Shown here piece after piece: positions 41,989 through 51,913 of a DNA stretch of 61,689 bases (position 1 is the stretch's first letter; every line of letters begins with the position of its first letter). The position numbers and the translations under genes were made by a program. The stretch comes from Cellulophaga sp. F20128. Its GTDB lineage: Bacteria; Bacteroidota; Bacteroidia; Flavobacteriales; Flavobacteriaceae. The notes under the pieces are model-generated. The model made no database searches. It had not been told where the DNA came from and saw only the letters and a list, made by a program, of their open reading frames with translations. The stretch covers positions 1-61,689 of the forward strand of contig NZ_JALKBA010000022.1 of NCBI RefSeq assembly GCF_023015805.1, in the 5' to 3' direction.

Positions 41989-43137
41989 TTAAACTTTCGT
42001 TTTTAGCGAAATTTGCATCACAGTTCCTTCCTTGCTCGAAGATAATACTTTTACTTTTCCATTATGATATTCCTCCACAATTCTTTTAACAAGAGACAAG
42101 CCTAAGCCCCAACCTCTTTTCTTAGAAGTATGTCCGGGGTTAAAAATAGATTGTTGGTTTCCTTTTGGAATACCATGCCCGGTATCAGATACCAAAATAT
42201 TAACAACAGCACCTATATGGGTAATTTCAATAGCAATATGCCCTTTGCCCCGCATAGCATCAATCCCATTTTTTACTAAATTTTCTATGGTCCAATTAAA
42301 CAAAGGTTTATTTAAAAGCACCGGTAAAGATTCTACCTGACTGTCAAACGAAAATTGAATCAATTTTGAACTTCTCCTTTTTATATACTCGAAAGCACTC
42401 CTTGTCTCTGCTACTATATCCATTGCTTCCAATTTAGGCAACGATCCAATATTAGAGAAACGATCCGTAATGGTTTGCAGCCTAAAAATATCCTTTTCAA
42501 TTTCGGCTGATATTTCTGGATTTATATTTTCGTCTTTCAATAGCTCGTTCCAACCTAAAAGAGAAGTTAGAGGCGTACCAATCTGGTGAGCTGTTTCCTT
42601 TGCCATTCCCGCCCAAAGCTTACTTTGCTCAGAAGCTTTGTTTGTTTTAAAGAAAAAGAAAATTACGGCTCCAAATAAGAAAATTATAAGCATCAATGCC
42701 AACGGATAATACTTTAGCTTATTTAACACCTCAGAATTGCCATAATACAAGGTAGCTATATGATCTCCCCGATGGTTCATAATAACGGGAGTATTCTCTT
42801 TTTTAAATTGTTCAATTTTTTCTTGAATAAAAACAGAGTCTTTAATCTTAGTGCTCATCATATTTTTAGCACTGAAAGATCCACTTTTATTTACCAAAAT
42901 CATTGGCGTAGAGGTGTTGTTCTGAAAGATCATTAAATGCAAATCACCTAAGTCTTGCGTTTGTGAAGACTGAAGAAATTCAGCTTGCGCTGTTGCCCAA
43001 ATCTCCATTTTGTGACGCTCTTCCTTTTTGAATTTTTCAAAAAAACTATTGGTATTCCAAAGGATAAGGCTTACAATAAGAAAAGCCCCCACCATTAAGG
43101 ATATATTTATAGTTTTATTTTTAGGATTAAAATTCAT
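41989..43137 (-). CDS. Orphan sensor histidine kinase
   Basis: At 382 aa it has two membrane helices (about 12-30 and 142-162) bounding a periplasmic domain of about 110 residues. A HisKA-type dimerisation segment follows with phospho-acceptor His in MAKETAHQIGTPLTSLLG, then a HATPase domain: Asn box NLVKNGIDAM, G boxes DTGHGIPKG and KRGWGLGLSLVKRIVEEYH. No response regulator lies nearby. Function unknown; the zinc-ribbon membrane protein encoded next to it may be connected. Confidence 0.9.
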   Translation of the reverse strand: MNFNPKNKTINISLMVGAFLIVSLILWNTNSFFEKFKKEERHKMEIWATAQAEFLQSSQTQDLGDLHLMIFQNNTSTPMILVNKSGSFSAKNMMSTKIKDSVFIQEKIEQFKKENTPVIMNHRGDHIATLYYGNSEVLNKLKYYPLALMLIIFLFGAVIFFFFKTNKASEQSKLWAGMAKETAHQIGTPLTSLLGWNELLKDENINPEISAEIEKDIFRLQTITDRFSNIGSLPKLEAMDIVAETRSAFEYIKRRSSKLIQFSFDSQVESLPVLLNKPLFNWTIENLVKNGIDAMRGKGHIAIEITHIGAVVNILVSDTGHGIPKGNQQSIFNPGHTSKKRGWGLGLSLVKRIVEEYHNGKVKVLSSSKEGTVMQISLKTKV

Positions 43138-43230
43138 TCTAGCAATTAATTCTGTTTAAAGATAACGTAAAATCATATGTATTTGGTATTTCTATAGTGG
43201 CTTGTTGTTTTAAATAGCCCACAAATTATG

Positions 43231-43238
43231 TACCTTTG
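43231..43238 (+). promoter_or_regulatory. -7 promoter box abutting the flavin reductase start
   Basis: TACCTTTG is followed by CATCGT and ATG 43245. Expected +1 is about three bases before the start codon. Confidence 0.55.
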
Positions 43239-43244
43239 CATCGT

Positions 43245-44141
43245 ATGAGCAAAACAATTTCTATACTACCAAACGAGGTAAGCACGCCAAAATTGCACGG
43301 CTACCTTTTAGGTGCCGTAGGACCAAGACCCATAGCTTTTGCAAGTACCCTAAATGCGAAGGGTAAACCGAATTTATCCCCCTTTAGTTTTTTTAATGTA
43401 TTTAGTGCTAACCCTCCCATTTTAATCTTTTCACCGGCTAGAAGAGTAAGGGACAACACCACTAAACACACATTGGCCAACGTATTAGAAACTAAAGAAG
43501 TTGTCATCAATATCGTAAATTACGCAATTGTTCAACAAATGTCGCTGTCTAGTACAGAATATGCAGAAGGAGAAAACGAGTTTAAAAAAGCAGGTCTTAC
43601 TATGGTGAAATCTGATCTTGTAAAACCTTTTAGGGTTGGCGAAGCTCCTGTACAATTTGAGTGTAAAGTGACAAAGGTGGAAGCTTTAGGCGATCAAGGA
43701 GGAGCAGGAAACCTCATTTTTTCTGAAGTTGTAAAAATTCATCTGCACACCGATATTTTAGATGCAAATGGAAGCATAGATCAGCATAAAATAGATCTGG
43801 TTGCCCGTATGGGAGGCAATTGGTACAGTAGGGCAAACCAAGGTTTATTTGAAGTGGAAAAACCATTAGCAACACTTGGTATAGGCATAGATAAAATACC
43901 GCTACCTATAAGAAGTAGTTGTATATTATCTGGGAACGACTTAGGAATGCTAGGCAATATCGAGAAATTACCAACTGCTGGAGAAGTAGATGCTTTTGTA
44001 TCCTCAGATATGTCAGTTCGCACCACCTTAAGTACAAATGATGGTGCGCAAATACAATTAAAAGCAAAAGAATACCTAGCCAATCATAATGTGTTAGCAG
44101 CATGGAAATTATTATTGGCCAGAATAGATTTAATAGAATAA
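43245..44141 (+). CDS. Flavin reductase-family protein (FMN-binding split barrel)
   Basis: At 298 aa from the ATG at 43245 it has a flavin_reduct domain in the first 200 residues: VGPRPIAFASTLNAKGKPNL, SPFSFFNVFSANPPILIFSP and NIVNYAIVQQMSL. A C-terminal extension follows of about 90 residues. Such proteins bind FMN and reduce flavin or aromatic substrates. Codons upstream of 43245 (a TTG at 43236) are inside the -7 box and are rejected as start. The gene lies in a run with DUF3127 and aat on the same strand. Confidence 0.9.
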   Translation: MSKTISILPNEVSTPKLHGYLLGAVGPRPIAFASTLNAKGKPNLSPFSFFNVFSANPPILIFSPARRVRDNTTKHTLANVLETKEVVINIVNYAIVQQMSLSSTEYAEGENEFKKAGLTMVKSDLVKPFRVGEAPVQFECKVTKVEALGDQGGAGNLIFSEVVKIHLHTDILDANGSIDQHKIDLVARMGGNWYSRANQGLFEVEKPLATLGIGIDKIPLPIRSSCILSGNDLGMLGNIEKLPTAGEVDAFVSSDMSVRTTLSTNDGAQIQLKAKEYLANHNVLAAWKLLLARIDLIE

Positions 44142-44180
44142 GAATAGATTACATAAACACCCACAAAGAAGACAATTACG

Positions 44181-44561
44181 ATGGAAGTACAAGGAAAAAT
44201 TAAAATGGTTGGGGAAACTCAAACTTTTGGAAGTAACGGATTTAGAAAAAGAGAAGTTGTTGTAACCACTGAAGAGCAGTATCCTCAACACATAATGGTA
44301 GAATTTGTTCAAGATAAATGTGATTTATTGAACGGATATAACGTTGGGCAAACTGTAAAAATAAGCATCAACCTTAGAGGTAGAGAATGGGTTAATCCAC
44401 AAGGAGAAACTAAATATTTTAACTCTATCCAAGGATGGCGCATGGAAAACTTACAAGCAACAGCTTCTACAGATGCAGGGATGCCTCCTGTGGCTCCAGC
44501 AGAAGCTTTTGAACCAGCGGACAACCTGAATGAAGAAGATCACGACGATTTGCCTTTCTAG
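44181..44561 (+). CDS. DUF3127 OB-fold-like protein with SSB-type acidic tip
   Basis: At 126 aa its main domain (about 1-95: MEVQGKIKMVGETQTFG, FRKREVVVTTEEQYPQHIMV, VKISINLRGREWVNPQG) is DUF3127, a Bacteroidetes family with a predicted OB fold. A disordered linker is followed by the tip HDDLPF, the same DDLPF end as SSB in this window. SSB tips bind many repair and replication proteins, so this protein may compete for or share those partners. No characterised function known to me. It lies 39 bases after the flavin reductase gene and six before aat. Confidence 0.9.
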   Translation: MEVQGKIKMVGETQTFGSNGFRKREVVVTTEEQYPQHIMVEFVQDKCDLLNGYNVGQTVKISINLRGREWVNPQGETKYFNSIQGWRMENLQATASTDAGMPPVAPAEAFEPADNLNEEDHDDLPF

Positions 44562-44567
44562 ACCGCT

Positions 44568-45227
44568 ATGGTCAATCCCCTACAGTATTTAACAGATACC
44601 ATAGAATTTCCCCCAGTTGACACCGCCAATGAGGATGGCTTGTTAGCCGCTGGGGGCGATTTATCGGTTGCACGATTAGTTCACGCCTATAAAAGCGGAA
44701 TTTTTCCTTGGTTTGAAGATGACCGCCTGCCTTTATGGTGGAGTCCGGATCCAAGAATGGTATTGTTCCCTAGCGAACTAAAAGTTTCTAAAAGTATGCG
44801 TAAACTTTTGCGAGATAAGGCTTTTACCATAACCAAGAACACATGTTTTTCTAAAATTATACATGAATGTGCTACCGCTCCTAGAGACGGACAAGCCGGC
44901 ACATGGATTACCAAAAAAATGCAAAACGCTTATCAAGAATTGCACGATATAGGTATGGCTCATTCGTACGAAGTTTGGTTAGATAATGTTTTAGTAGGCG
45001 GCTTATATGGCATTGATTTAGGAACTGTATTTTGTGGCGAAAGTATGTTTAGTAAGGTTAGCAATGCTTCCAAATACGGTTTTATAACGATGGTACAAGA
45101 ACTCGCTGCCCAGAACTACAAACTCATAGATTGCCAAGTTTATAACCCCCACCTAGAAAGTTTAGGGGCTCGGGAAATTGGTAGGGATTCTTTTATCAGC
45201 AATTTAGAAGGACATAATAATCCATAA
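44568..45227 (+). CDS. aat: Leucyl/phenylalanyl-tRNA--protein transferase
   Basis: At 219 aa it is full-length for Aat, which adds Leu or Phe to N-terminal Lys/Arg proteins to mark them for ClpS/ClpAP degradation. Signatures: FPPVDTANEDGLLAAGGDLS, GIFPWFEDDRLPLWWSPDPR, VGGLYGIDLGTVFCGESMF and LIDCQVYNPHLESLGA. Its stop codon directly adjoins the stop codon of the convergent metallopeptidase gene, with no terminator between. Confidence 0.96.
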   Translation: MVNPLQYLTDTIEFPPVDTANEDGLLAAGGDLSVARLVHAYKSGIFPWFEDDRLPLWWSPDPRMVLFPSELKVSKSMRKLLRDKAFTITKNTCFSKIIHECATAPRDGQAGTWITKKMQNAYQELHDIGMAHSYEVWLDNVLVGGLYGIDLGTVFCGESMFSKVSNASKYGFITMVQELAAQNYKLIDCQVYNPHLESLGAREIGRDSFISNLEGHNNP

Positions 45228-46520
45228 TTATTTTAAACTACTTGCCGTATGTGGGTTGCTTAACAATTCTTTAAAAATAGCCCATCGTTTTTCTGGTTCA
45301 TCTACTGTTCCTCCTTTAGCCTTCACATAATCCGCAACCAAGTCTTTTCCTAAATTGTAATTAATCACATAGCTGCGATATTGATCTATAAAACGCGTGC
45401 GTTGTAAGGCCCTTTCTGGGGCGTAGAACAAATATTTTTGGAGCCATTTGGCAGTTTCTCCTCTCGTAAACTCTCCATCTAGGTACCTTCTCGCGGCCTC
45501 ATTACCCGCATAATTTAATTGCGCTAATAAATCCAGTATTCTGTAGTATTTATCTGCCTGGGCTGCATTTAAACCCGCAATAGGAAAGAGCACCTCTTTT
45601 TCAAATGCCACTCTTTCATCTCCAGGAAAGGCAACCTCAATACCGTAATTGGCACTGCCTTCTGCAATTAACGATTGAGGAGAAAACAACGGATAAACCG
45701 AAAATTCTTTCCACCCTTTGGCTTCTACCAAGTTTTGTTCTAATAAAGTATTAAACACATGGTGTCCCGGATAGCCTTCATGACATGCTAAATCTATAGC
45801 GCGCTGAATAAAAATTGGAAAATCAGTATTTATCTGTATCAAACTTTTACTTTTTCCTTGGTAATAATTATAACCAGACCAACTTTTATCATTGACATAT
45901 TCCAATACAAAATCTTCATTTTCGGGTAATTTAAAATGGTGATTTGTACGTCTTCTAGCTTCTATAATTGCCACTCTAAAAACAGTGTCTAACTTATCTT
46001 TTGGAATTATAAATTGATTGGCAAAATTATTATAGCGGATTGATAATTCACCTTCCCCAGGCAATTCTTCTTCAAGAGTTTCTAGCAATTTATTAAAATG
46101 AGCTACTGTAAAATGGGGTGGTTCTGCATCATACAAAAGTTTTGCCTCCTCATCAAAACTATAGCTTATACCAGACATCATTTTCAATTTCGTTTTAACC
46201 GCTACAAGTTGCTTGTTAAACATTCTATGCCTTGCTTTTTCCAAGTCAGAAAAAGCAGTTACAGCAACGGAATCAGACTTTTCCAATAAGCGAATTGCCC
46301 GAGCCAAAAAATCTGCAGCTGGTATGGTATCTAATTTTACGGCCGTTGGCTGCCATTCTTCAGGACCGTAATACGCATCAACAAAATCACTATCGTATTG
46401 CCCTATTTCTAAAACTAATTTTACATAAGCCTCAGCTAAATCATCCATCTTATGTTCTATTGGAGCACTACAAGAACCTAACATTAGTATTAAAATTGAA
46501 CTAAATAGCGTTTTATGCAT
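45228..46520 (-). CDS. Lipoprotein metallopeptidase with HEGYPGHH motif (DUF885-like)
   Basis: At 430 aa it has a lipoprotein signal (residues 1-17, ILILMLGSC) and a long helical N-terminal region. The zinc metallopeptidase motif HEGYPGHHVFN follows near residue 247 with a downstream Glu, as in DUF885/M-type proteins. It lies five bases downstream of a secreted S9 dipeptidyl peptidase gene on the same strand, so the two are one transcript. Surface or periplasmic peptide degradation is the likely joint role. There are no spare bases between its stop and that of aat. Confidence 0.85.
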   Translation of the reverse strand: MHKTLFSSILILMLGSCSAPIEHKMDDLAEAYVKLVLEIGQYDSDFVDAYYGPEEWQPTAVKLDTIPAADFLARAIRLLEKSDSVAVTAFSDLEKARHRMFNKQLVAVKTKLKMMSGISYSFDEEAKLLYDAEPPHFTVAHFNKLLETLEEELPGEGELSIRYNNFANQFIIPKDKLDTVFRVAIIEARRRTNHHFKLPENEDFVLEYVNDKSWSGYNYYQGKSKSLIQINTDFPIFIQRAIDLACHEGYPGHHVFNTLLEQNLVEAKGWKEFSVYPLFSPQSLIAEGSANYGIEVAFPGDERVAFEKEVLFPIAGLNAAQADKYYRILDLLAQLNYAGNEAARRYLDGEFTRGETAKWLQKYLFYAPERALQRTRFIDQYRSYVINYNLGKDLVADYVKAKGGTVDEPEKRWAIFKELLSNPHTASSLK

Positions 46521-46525
46521 TGGTC

Positions 46526-48901
46526 TTATTTTTTTAAAGTAATATCTAAGAGACTTTCATTGAACAAATTAAAAATACGGGTGTATTCGTCTGTCCAGCT
46601 ACTAGGCTCTACAAAACCATGCCGTTCTACTGGATACAATGCCATTTCCCAATTCTTTTTTTCCAATTCAATCAGACGCTGAGACAAGCGTACCATATCT
46701 TGAAAATGCACATTATCATCTATCATCCCATGTAGAATCAGTAAATCACCTTGCAAACCATCTGCAAAATAAATAGGAGAGCTTCTTCTATAGGCAAGAC
46801 TATCGGTTACCGGTGTATTTAAAATACGAGCCGTATACCCGTGGTTATAGGCTGCCCAATCACCTACAGATCGTATGGCAGCACCAGCCGTAAAGGTTTT
46901 GGGTTCATTAAACATTCCCATAAGTGTAATAAAACCTCCATAAGAACCTCCGTAAATACCGACCTTATCTTGATCTATGCCATATTTATCCATTAATAAT
47001 TTGGCACCATCTACTTGGTCTGATAAATCTTTACCCCCCATATGCCTGTAAATTCCGGTTCGCCAATCGCTACCGTAGCCCGCACTACCTCTATAATCTA
47101 TATCTAAAACAGTATAGCCATTATCTACCAATATGTTGTGAAACATGTATTCTCTAAAATAAGAACTCCACCATTTGTGCGCATTCTGCAAATACCCAGC
47201 ACCATGCACAAAAATAACGGCTGCTTTGTTCTTTACAGTTGCTTTTGGTTGATATAAGCGCGCGTAAACTTCGGCACCATCTGCTGCCTTAAATGTGATG
47301 ATTTCAGGATCTCTCCAATTGTATTTTTTAAAATCGTCTGTCAAGGAATTCGTAATCTGTTTTGCAACAGGTTTGGCTTTTGACTTGATAGGATTGATTT
47401 GAACATACAATTCCGTTGGCTTATTAGCATAAGAATGTAAAATTGCAAGCTGACGTTCATCTGGTGACAAGCTAACCTCATTATTACCAGTCATAGACGT
47501 TAAGGCTGTTAATTTACCCCCTTGTACCGGCATGGTATAAAACTGTCTGTCTCCTGGGTGATTCTTATTTGCCGTAAAATACCAACGTGTTTTGTCTTTA
47601 GATAAGTACGGACTATAAATCTCATACTCCCCAGATGTAAGTGCTTTTGTGTTTTTAGTGGTGACATCTACCGTATACAAATGAGAATAACCTGTGCTTT
47701 CTGATTGAAACCAGATGCTTTTATTATTTGGCATCCACCCTAAATTACCTCTGCCGATACCTGGGCCAGCAATCCAGGCTTCGTCATGTTGATGGTCTAA
47801 GTTTGTAACCGTGCCATCTTCTGCATTTAGTAAAACAATCCAACGATCCTTATAATCATTAGCACTAATATCTAGGATTGCATATTTTCCGTCAGCACTC
47901 CAAATAGGGCCTGAGATGTATCCAATTCTATTGTCGTTTTTATAGGCTTTATCCGGATAGTCTTTGGTGTATTCGGGAATATAATCTAAGCCTTCTAAGT
48001 TATCTAAAATAACAGGGTATGTTTTTTCTGTTGTTAAATCACAAACAAATAACTCGTATTTGGTTTGTTCATCTCCTACTTTAGATCGCGTATTTTCATT
48101 TTCTACATAACCAGATTCCGTTACAAAATGTGGCATTGTAGTGCCTTTATTACTAGCGCGTTTACTGGTTATAAAGGTAACATATTTTCCGTTTGGACTT
48201 ATTTTTTGATTGCCTATAGATTGGCCGTCCGTATCTATGGCAAACAATTCTTTTTCTTTATATCGCTTTTGCATTTCGGTACGTGCGTCTGCTTTAGCCT
48301 TACGCTCACGCAACACATCGAAAAGGGCAAGTTGGTCATTGTACAACCAATCATCTTTTTCGCTTTTATGTTCTTTTTTTTCTTTTACATCCGTAAAATT
48401 AGTAAGCTGAACCGTTGCACCAGTAGCTATATTCCAGCTAAAGATATTCTGCCCTTTTTGAAAGGCAATTTTAGTATCGTTTTCTATAAACTGTGCATTT
48501 CTTTCGTAATCTTCTGTTTGGGTTATTTGAATGGTTTTGTTTGTAGCAACATCTACCATATAGATATCGCCACGCTTTTCATAGATTTTCTTGGTTCTTT
48601 TGGTATTGAAAGTGTTATAGAATGACGGTAAAGCGTATTCTGTTTCAAACCCAACCTTAGTCGACTTTTCATTTTTAAGATTATACACATAAAGCGAGTC
48701 GCTAAAAGCGGCTTCAGGATTCCAATTAAAATAAATGTCTTTACTATCTGCAGACCAACGCGGACTAGAAGGTAAGTGCCCTACAAAGGCATCGGCTTGC
48801 ATAATTTGTTTTATAGTTAAAACGGAGTTGTTGTTTTCTTGAGAAAAACCATGTGTTGTACACAGTAAAAAACTAAAACTAAGAACTAAAATTTTCTTCA
48901 T
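46526..48901 (-). CDS. S9-family prolyl peptidase (DPP IV-like), secreted
   Basis: At 791 aa it has a signal peptide (1-20, ending HGFS) and an N-terminal beta-propeller (DPPIV_N, about 30-520). A C-terminal alpha/beta hydrolase domain follows with the catalytic Ser in GIYGGSYGGFITLM, Asp in LHGMIDDNVH and His in VERHGFVEPS. DPP IV-type enzymes remove X-Pro dipeptides or cut after Pro. Periplasmic or exported peptidase; first gene of a two-gene peptidase operon with the HEGYPGHH lipoprotein. Confidence 0.93.
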   Translation of the reverse strand: MKKILVLSFSFLLCTTHGFSQENNNSVLTIKQIMQADAFVGHLPSSPRWSADSKDIYFNWNPEAAFSDSLYVYNLKNEKSTKVGFETEYALPSFYNTFNTKRTKKIYEKRGDIYMVDVATNKTIQITQTEDYERNAQFIENDTKIAFQKGQNIFSWNIATGATVQLTNFTDVKEKKEHKSEKDDWLYNDQLALFDVLRERKAKADARTEMQKRYKEKELFAIDTDGQSIGNQKISPNGKYVTFITSKRASNKGTTMPHFVTESGYVENENTRSKVGDEQTKYELFVCDLTTEKTYPVILDNLEGLDYIPEYTKDYPDKAYKNDNRIGYISGPIWSADGKYAILDISANDYKDRWIVLLNAEDGTVTNLDHQHDEAWIAGPGIGRGNLGWMPNNKSIWFQSESTGYSHLYTVDVTTKNTKALTSGEYEIYSPYLSKDKTRWYFTANKNHPGDRQFYTMPVQGGKLTALTSMTGNNEVSLSPDERQLAILHSYANKPTELYVQINPIKSKAKPVAKQITNSLTDDFKKYNWRDPEIITFKAADGAEVYARLYQPKATVKNKAAVIFVHGAGYLQNAHKWWSSYFREYMFHNILVDNGYTVLDIDYRGSAGYGSDWRTGIYRHMGGKDLSDQVDGAKLLMDKYGIDQDKVGIYGGSYGGFITLMGMFNEPKTFTAGAAIRSVGDWAAYNHGYTARILNTPVTDSLAYRRSSPIYFADGLQGDLLILHGMIDDNVHFQDMVRLSQRLIELEKKNWEMALYPVERHGFVEPSSWTDEYTRIFNLFNESLLDITLKK

Positions 48902-49002
48902 TGCTTCTTATTTGATGATGCTTATATTTACGAAAAGCAGTATTATTTTTAATGAAGCACTAAAGTTACTATTATTTCTACTATTTGCTAAAAGAGACGG
49001 TT

Positions 49003-49353
49003 TTAATTATACCAAACTGCATAGCGCTGTCTTCGCAATTCCAAAGCTAGTTGTTCTTCCATTTTTAGCGCTTCTGCTCTACTTGTTAGTGGATCTATAT
49101 GATTGTACAAACTAGGCCTAAGGTAGGACCCGTATTTCTGAACAATATTGGAAGATAACTTATACCCCTTTTTGTTTCTATAACCTGTTTTATGCTGTAC
49201 AAAGCGTTCTTTTGGGGTTTTGCTCGTCATGCCCACATACAGACACTCTAACACCCCATTGAACTGCGGATTAGCCGTCCTAAACTTGGCATTTTCTGTA
49301 AATACCTTTTTTGTCAATTCAATAACGTAGATGCGGTAGGTGGTTTTGGACAT
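49003..49353 (-). CDS. GIY-YIG-fold nuclease family protein
   Basis: At 116 aa it has IYV (residues 8-10), YVG (39-41), Arg50 and His54, then Glu near 94 (LKMEEQLALELRR), the GIY-YIG nuclease core with a 28-residue loop between the first two motifs. No repeats or palindromes flank this gene, unlike the GIY-YIG gene at 61308-61586, and the two proteins are not close relatives. Function unknown; small GIY-YIG proteins may serve in DNA repair or be mobile-element relics. Confidence 0.8.
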   Translation of the reverse strand: MSKTTYRIYVIELTKKVFTENAKFRTANPQFNGVLECLYVGMTSKTPKERFVQHKTGYRNKKGYKLSSNIVQKYGSYLRPSLYNHIDPLTSRAEALKMEEQLALELRRQRYAVWYN

Positions 49354-49517
49354 TATTTATGCTGTCTTTATTTTCTCTAAGTTATCGTTTTTGAAGTCAA
49401 TATTACCCATAATTTCCTAATTAAGACAATATACCTGATCATTATTGTATACCAAAACACATCCTTAGAATAAGGATAACTATTCAACATTGCACCAAAA
49501 TCAACAACCAAACTAGC

Positions 49518-50813
49518 CTAACTTACCACCAACACAAAATAGTTCTTCTTACCGCGTTGCAACAGCACAAACTTATTGTTGATTAAATCTTTGCTAGTTA
49601 TTAGATAATCTTCCTTTACTTTTTCCTTGTTTACAGAAATTGCATTTTGTTTTAACTCTCTACGTGCAGCCCCATTAGAATCTAAAAACTGAGTTTTTGC
49701 AGCTAGCGCTCCTATCATATCCAAGCCCTCTTCAATGTCTGCCCTAGTAACTTCTGCTTGAGGAACACCTTCAAAAACATCTAAGAATGTTTTTTCATTC
49801 AGGGTTTTTAAATCTTCCGAAGTAGATTTCCCAAAGAGAATATCACTCGCTTTTATGGCATTGTCTAAATCCTCTTTAGCGTGTACACTAATGGTAATTT
49901 CTTCAGCTAATTTTTTCTGTAAAGCACGCATATGTGGTGCTTCTTTATGTTCTGCAATTAAAGTGTCAATCTCTTCTTTAGTTAAAAAAGTAAATATTTT
50001 TATAAACTTTTCTGCATCCTCATCAGAGGTGTTTAGCCAGTATTGGTAAAACTTATAAGGAGACGTGCGTTCTGAGTCTAACCAAATGTTACCGCCTTCA
50101 GTTTTCCCAAACTTAGTGCCATCGGCCTTTGTAATTAACGGACATGTAAGCGCATAGCCTTTACCACCGCCAATTCTACGAATCATTTCTGTTCCTGTAG
50201 TAATATTCCCCCATTGGTCACTACCGCCCATTTGCAGGGTGCAGCTGTGTTCTTTAAACAAATGTAAAAAATCGTAGCCTTGCACAAGTTGGTAGGTAAA
50301 CTCTGTAAAAGACATGCCTTCTTTTGCTTCAGAAGTCAAGCGTTTTTTTACAGAATCTTTGGCCATCATATAATTTACGGTAATATGTTTTCCAACATCA
50401 CGAATAAATTCTAGAAAGGAAAAATCCTTCATCCAATCGTAATTGTTAACTAAAATAGCTGCATTTTCTGCATCACTATTAAAGTCTAAAAAACGAGATA
50501 ATTGATTTTTTATAGCGTTTTGGTTGTGCCTAAGTGTTTTTTCATCCAACAAATTACGCTCAGCAGATTTCCCAGAAGGATCTCCAATCATTCCGGTTGC
50601 ACCACCAATAAGCGCATACGGTTTATGACCCGCCAACTGAAAATGACGCAACATCATTACACTTACCAAATGCCCTATATGCAAGGAATCTGCCGTAGGA
50701 TCTATACCTACATATGCAGCGCGCATTTGAGCTAATAAGTGTTCTTCGGTTTCGGGCATCACATCATGGATCATTCCCCGCCATTTTAATTCTGCAACAA
50801 AATTAGAAATCAT
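49518..50813 (-). CDS. tyrS: Tyrosyl-tRNA synthetase
   Basis: At 431 aa it is full-length TyrRS. The HIGH motif is [10 protein letters not shown], the KMSKS-like loop is [16 protein letters not shown], and [16 protein letters not shown] and [11 protein letters not shown] bind tyrosine and tRNA. A C-terminal S4-like domain ends the protein ([16 protein letters not shown]). The -7 box of its promoter lies about 27 bases before the ATG. It diverges from the SDR gene. Confidence 0.96.
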   Translation of the reverse strand: MISNFVAELKWRGMIHDVMPETEEHLLAQMRAAYVGIDPTADSLHIGHLVSVMMLRHFQLAGHKPYALIGGATGMIGDPSGKSAERNLLDEKTLRHNQNAIKNQLSRFLDFNSDAENAAILVNNYDWMKDFSFLEFIRDVGKHITVNYMMAKDSVKKRLTSEAKEGMSFTEFTYQLVQGYDFLHLFKEHSCTLQMGGSDQWGNITTGTEMIRRIGGGKGYALTCPLITKADGTKFGKTEGGNIWLDSERTSPYKFYQYWLNTSDEDAEKFIKIFTFLTKEEIDTLIAEHKEAPHMRALQKKLAEEITISVHAKEDLDNAIKASDILFGKSTSEDLKTLNEKTFLDVFEGVPQAEVTRADIEEGLDMIGALAAKTQFLDSNGAARRELKQNAISVNKEKVKEDYLITSKDLINNKFVLLQRGKKNYFVLVVS

Positions 50814-50839
50814 TATATCTGTTTTTTTAATAGGAGCTA

Positions 50840-50847
50840 CAAATATA
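50840..50847 (-). promoter_or_regulatory. -7 promoter box for tyrS
   Basis: Minus-strand TATATTTG fits TAnnTTTG, 26 bases before the ATG. Confidence 0.55.
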
Positions 50848-50893
50848 AAAGAAATAGAAAGCTTTGACGGTAGTCCATAGCAAATTAAATTCT

Positions 50894-50901
50894 TAAATTT
50901 G
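50894..50901 (+). promoter_or_regulatory. -7 promoter box abutting the SDR gene start
   Basis: TAAATTTG is followed by AACT and ATG 50906, so the transcript should begin at or next to the start codon. Confidence 0.5.
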
Positions 50902-50905
50902 AACT

Positions 50906-51913
50906 ATGATATTGGTAACTGGAGGCACAGGATTGGTAGGTGCACATCTTTTAGTACATCTTCTAAAAAAAAGAGAAACTGTTAGGGCTATTCACAGGAA
51001 AGATAGCAACCTACAACAGGTTAAAAAAGTATTTTCGTATTACGAAGAAAACTTTGAAGCCTTATTTGCTAAGATTGAATGGGTAGAAGCCGATATTACA
51101 GATATCCCATCCTTAGAAATAGCCTTTAAGGATATAACATATGTTTACCATTGTGCTGCTCTTATCTCTTTTGATCCCAACACCTATTTTACCCTAAAAA
51201 ACACAAACACCAAGGGAACAGCTAATATTGTAAATTTATGTTTAGCCCATAATATAAAAAAACTAGGCTACCTTAGTTCCATTGCCACTATTGGTAAAAA
51301 TGAAGCGTCTCCGATTGTCACGGAAGAAAACGACTGGAACGACACCAATGTAAATGTATATGCGCTCACCAAATATACAGCAGAAATGGAAGTCTGGCGT
51401 GGCACTCAAGAAGGATTAGATGCCGTAATTATTAATCCTGGAGTTATTCTGGGACCCGGGTTTTGGCATTCTGGTAGCGGTCAGTTTTTTAGCAAAACTG
51501 CAAAGGGACTATCTTATTACCCACCCAATGGTAGTGGTTTTATTGCCGTAGACGATGTTGTGAGGATGATTGTTACTTTAATGGAATCTCCAATAAAAAA
51601 CGAAAATTATATCGCCGTTGCTGAAAACTTAAAACACAAGGTGATACTAACTAAAATTGCAGCTGCCTTAGGGAAACCTGCGCCTAGGAAACCTTTAAAA
51701 ATATGGCAACTAACTGTTTTGTATAAATTAGATTGGCTGGTGCATTTACTAACTAGAAGAGGCCGAAAGTTATCTAAAATGCAGGTACATGGGCTAAAAC
51801 GACAAGAAATATATAGCAACACTAAAATAAAGGAGGCAATTAAATTTGAATTTACAGATTTAGATCCTGTTATACGCTTTACTTCGGGCCGCTTCTTAGA
51901 AGAGTATCCTTAA
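50906..51913 (+). CDS. NAD-dependent epimerase/dehydratase-family SDR
   Basis: At 335 aa it is an extended SDR: MILVTGGTGLVGAHLLVHLL nucleotide-binding start, VYHCAALISFD, catalytic Tyr-x3-Lys in YALTKYTAEMEVW and INPGVILGPGFW. Relatives act on sugar nucleotides or sterol-like alcohols; the substrate is not decided by the sequence. No signal peptide. Its 3' end overlaps the convergent DUF4296 lipoprotein gene by 35 bases. Confidence 0.9.
   Translation: MILVTGGTGLVGAHLLVHLLKKRETVRAIHRKDSNLQQVKKVFSYYEENFEALFAKIEWVEADITDIPSLEIAFKDITYVYHCAALISFDPNTYFTLKNTNTKGTANIVNLCLAHNIKKLGYLSSIATIGKNEASPIVTEENDWNDTNVNVYALTKYTAEMEVWRGTQEGLDAVIINPGVILGPGFWHSGSGQFFSKTAKGLSYYPPNGSGFIAVDDVVRMIVTLMESPIKNENYIAVAENLKHKVILTKIAAALGKPAPRKPLKIWQLTVLYKLDWLVHLLTRRGRKLSKMQVHGLKRQEIYSNTKIKEAIKFEFTDLDPVIRFTSGRFLEEYP

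Noticed and set aside
49003-49353. Second palindrome-nuclease element around this GIY-YIG gene
   Set aside because: The flanks (48902-49002, 49354-49517) hold no palindrome or 113-bp segment; the gene is of a different subtype.
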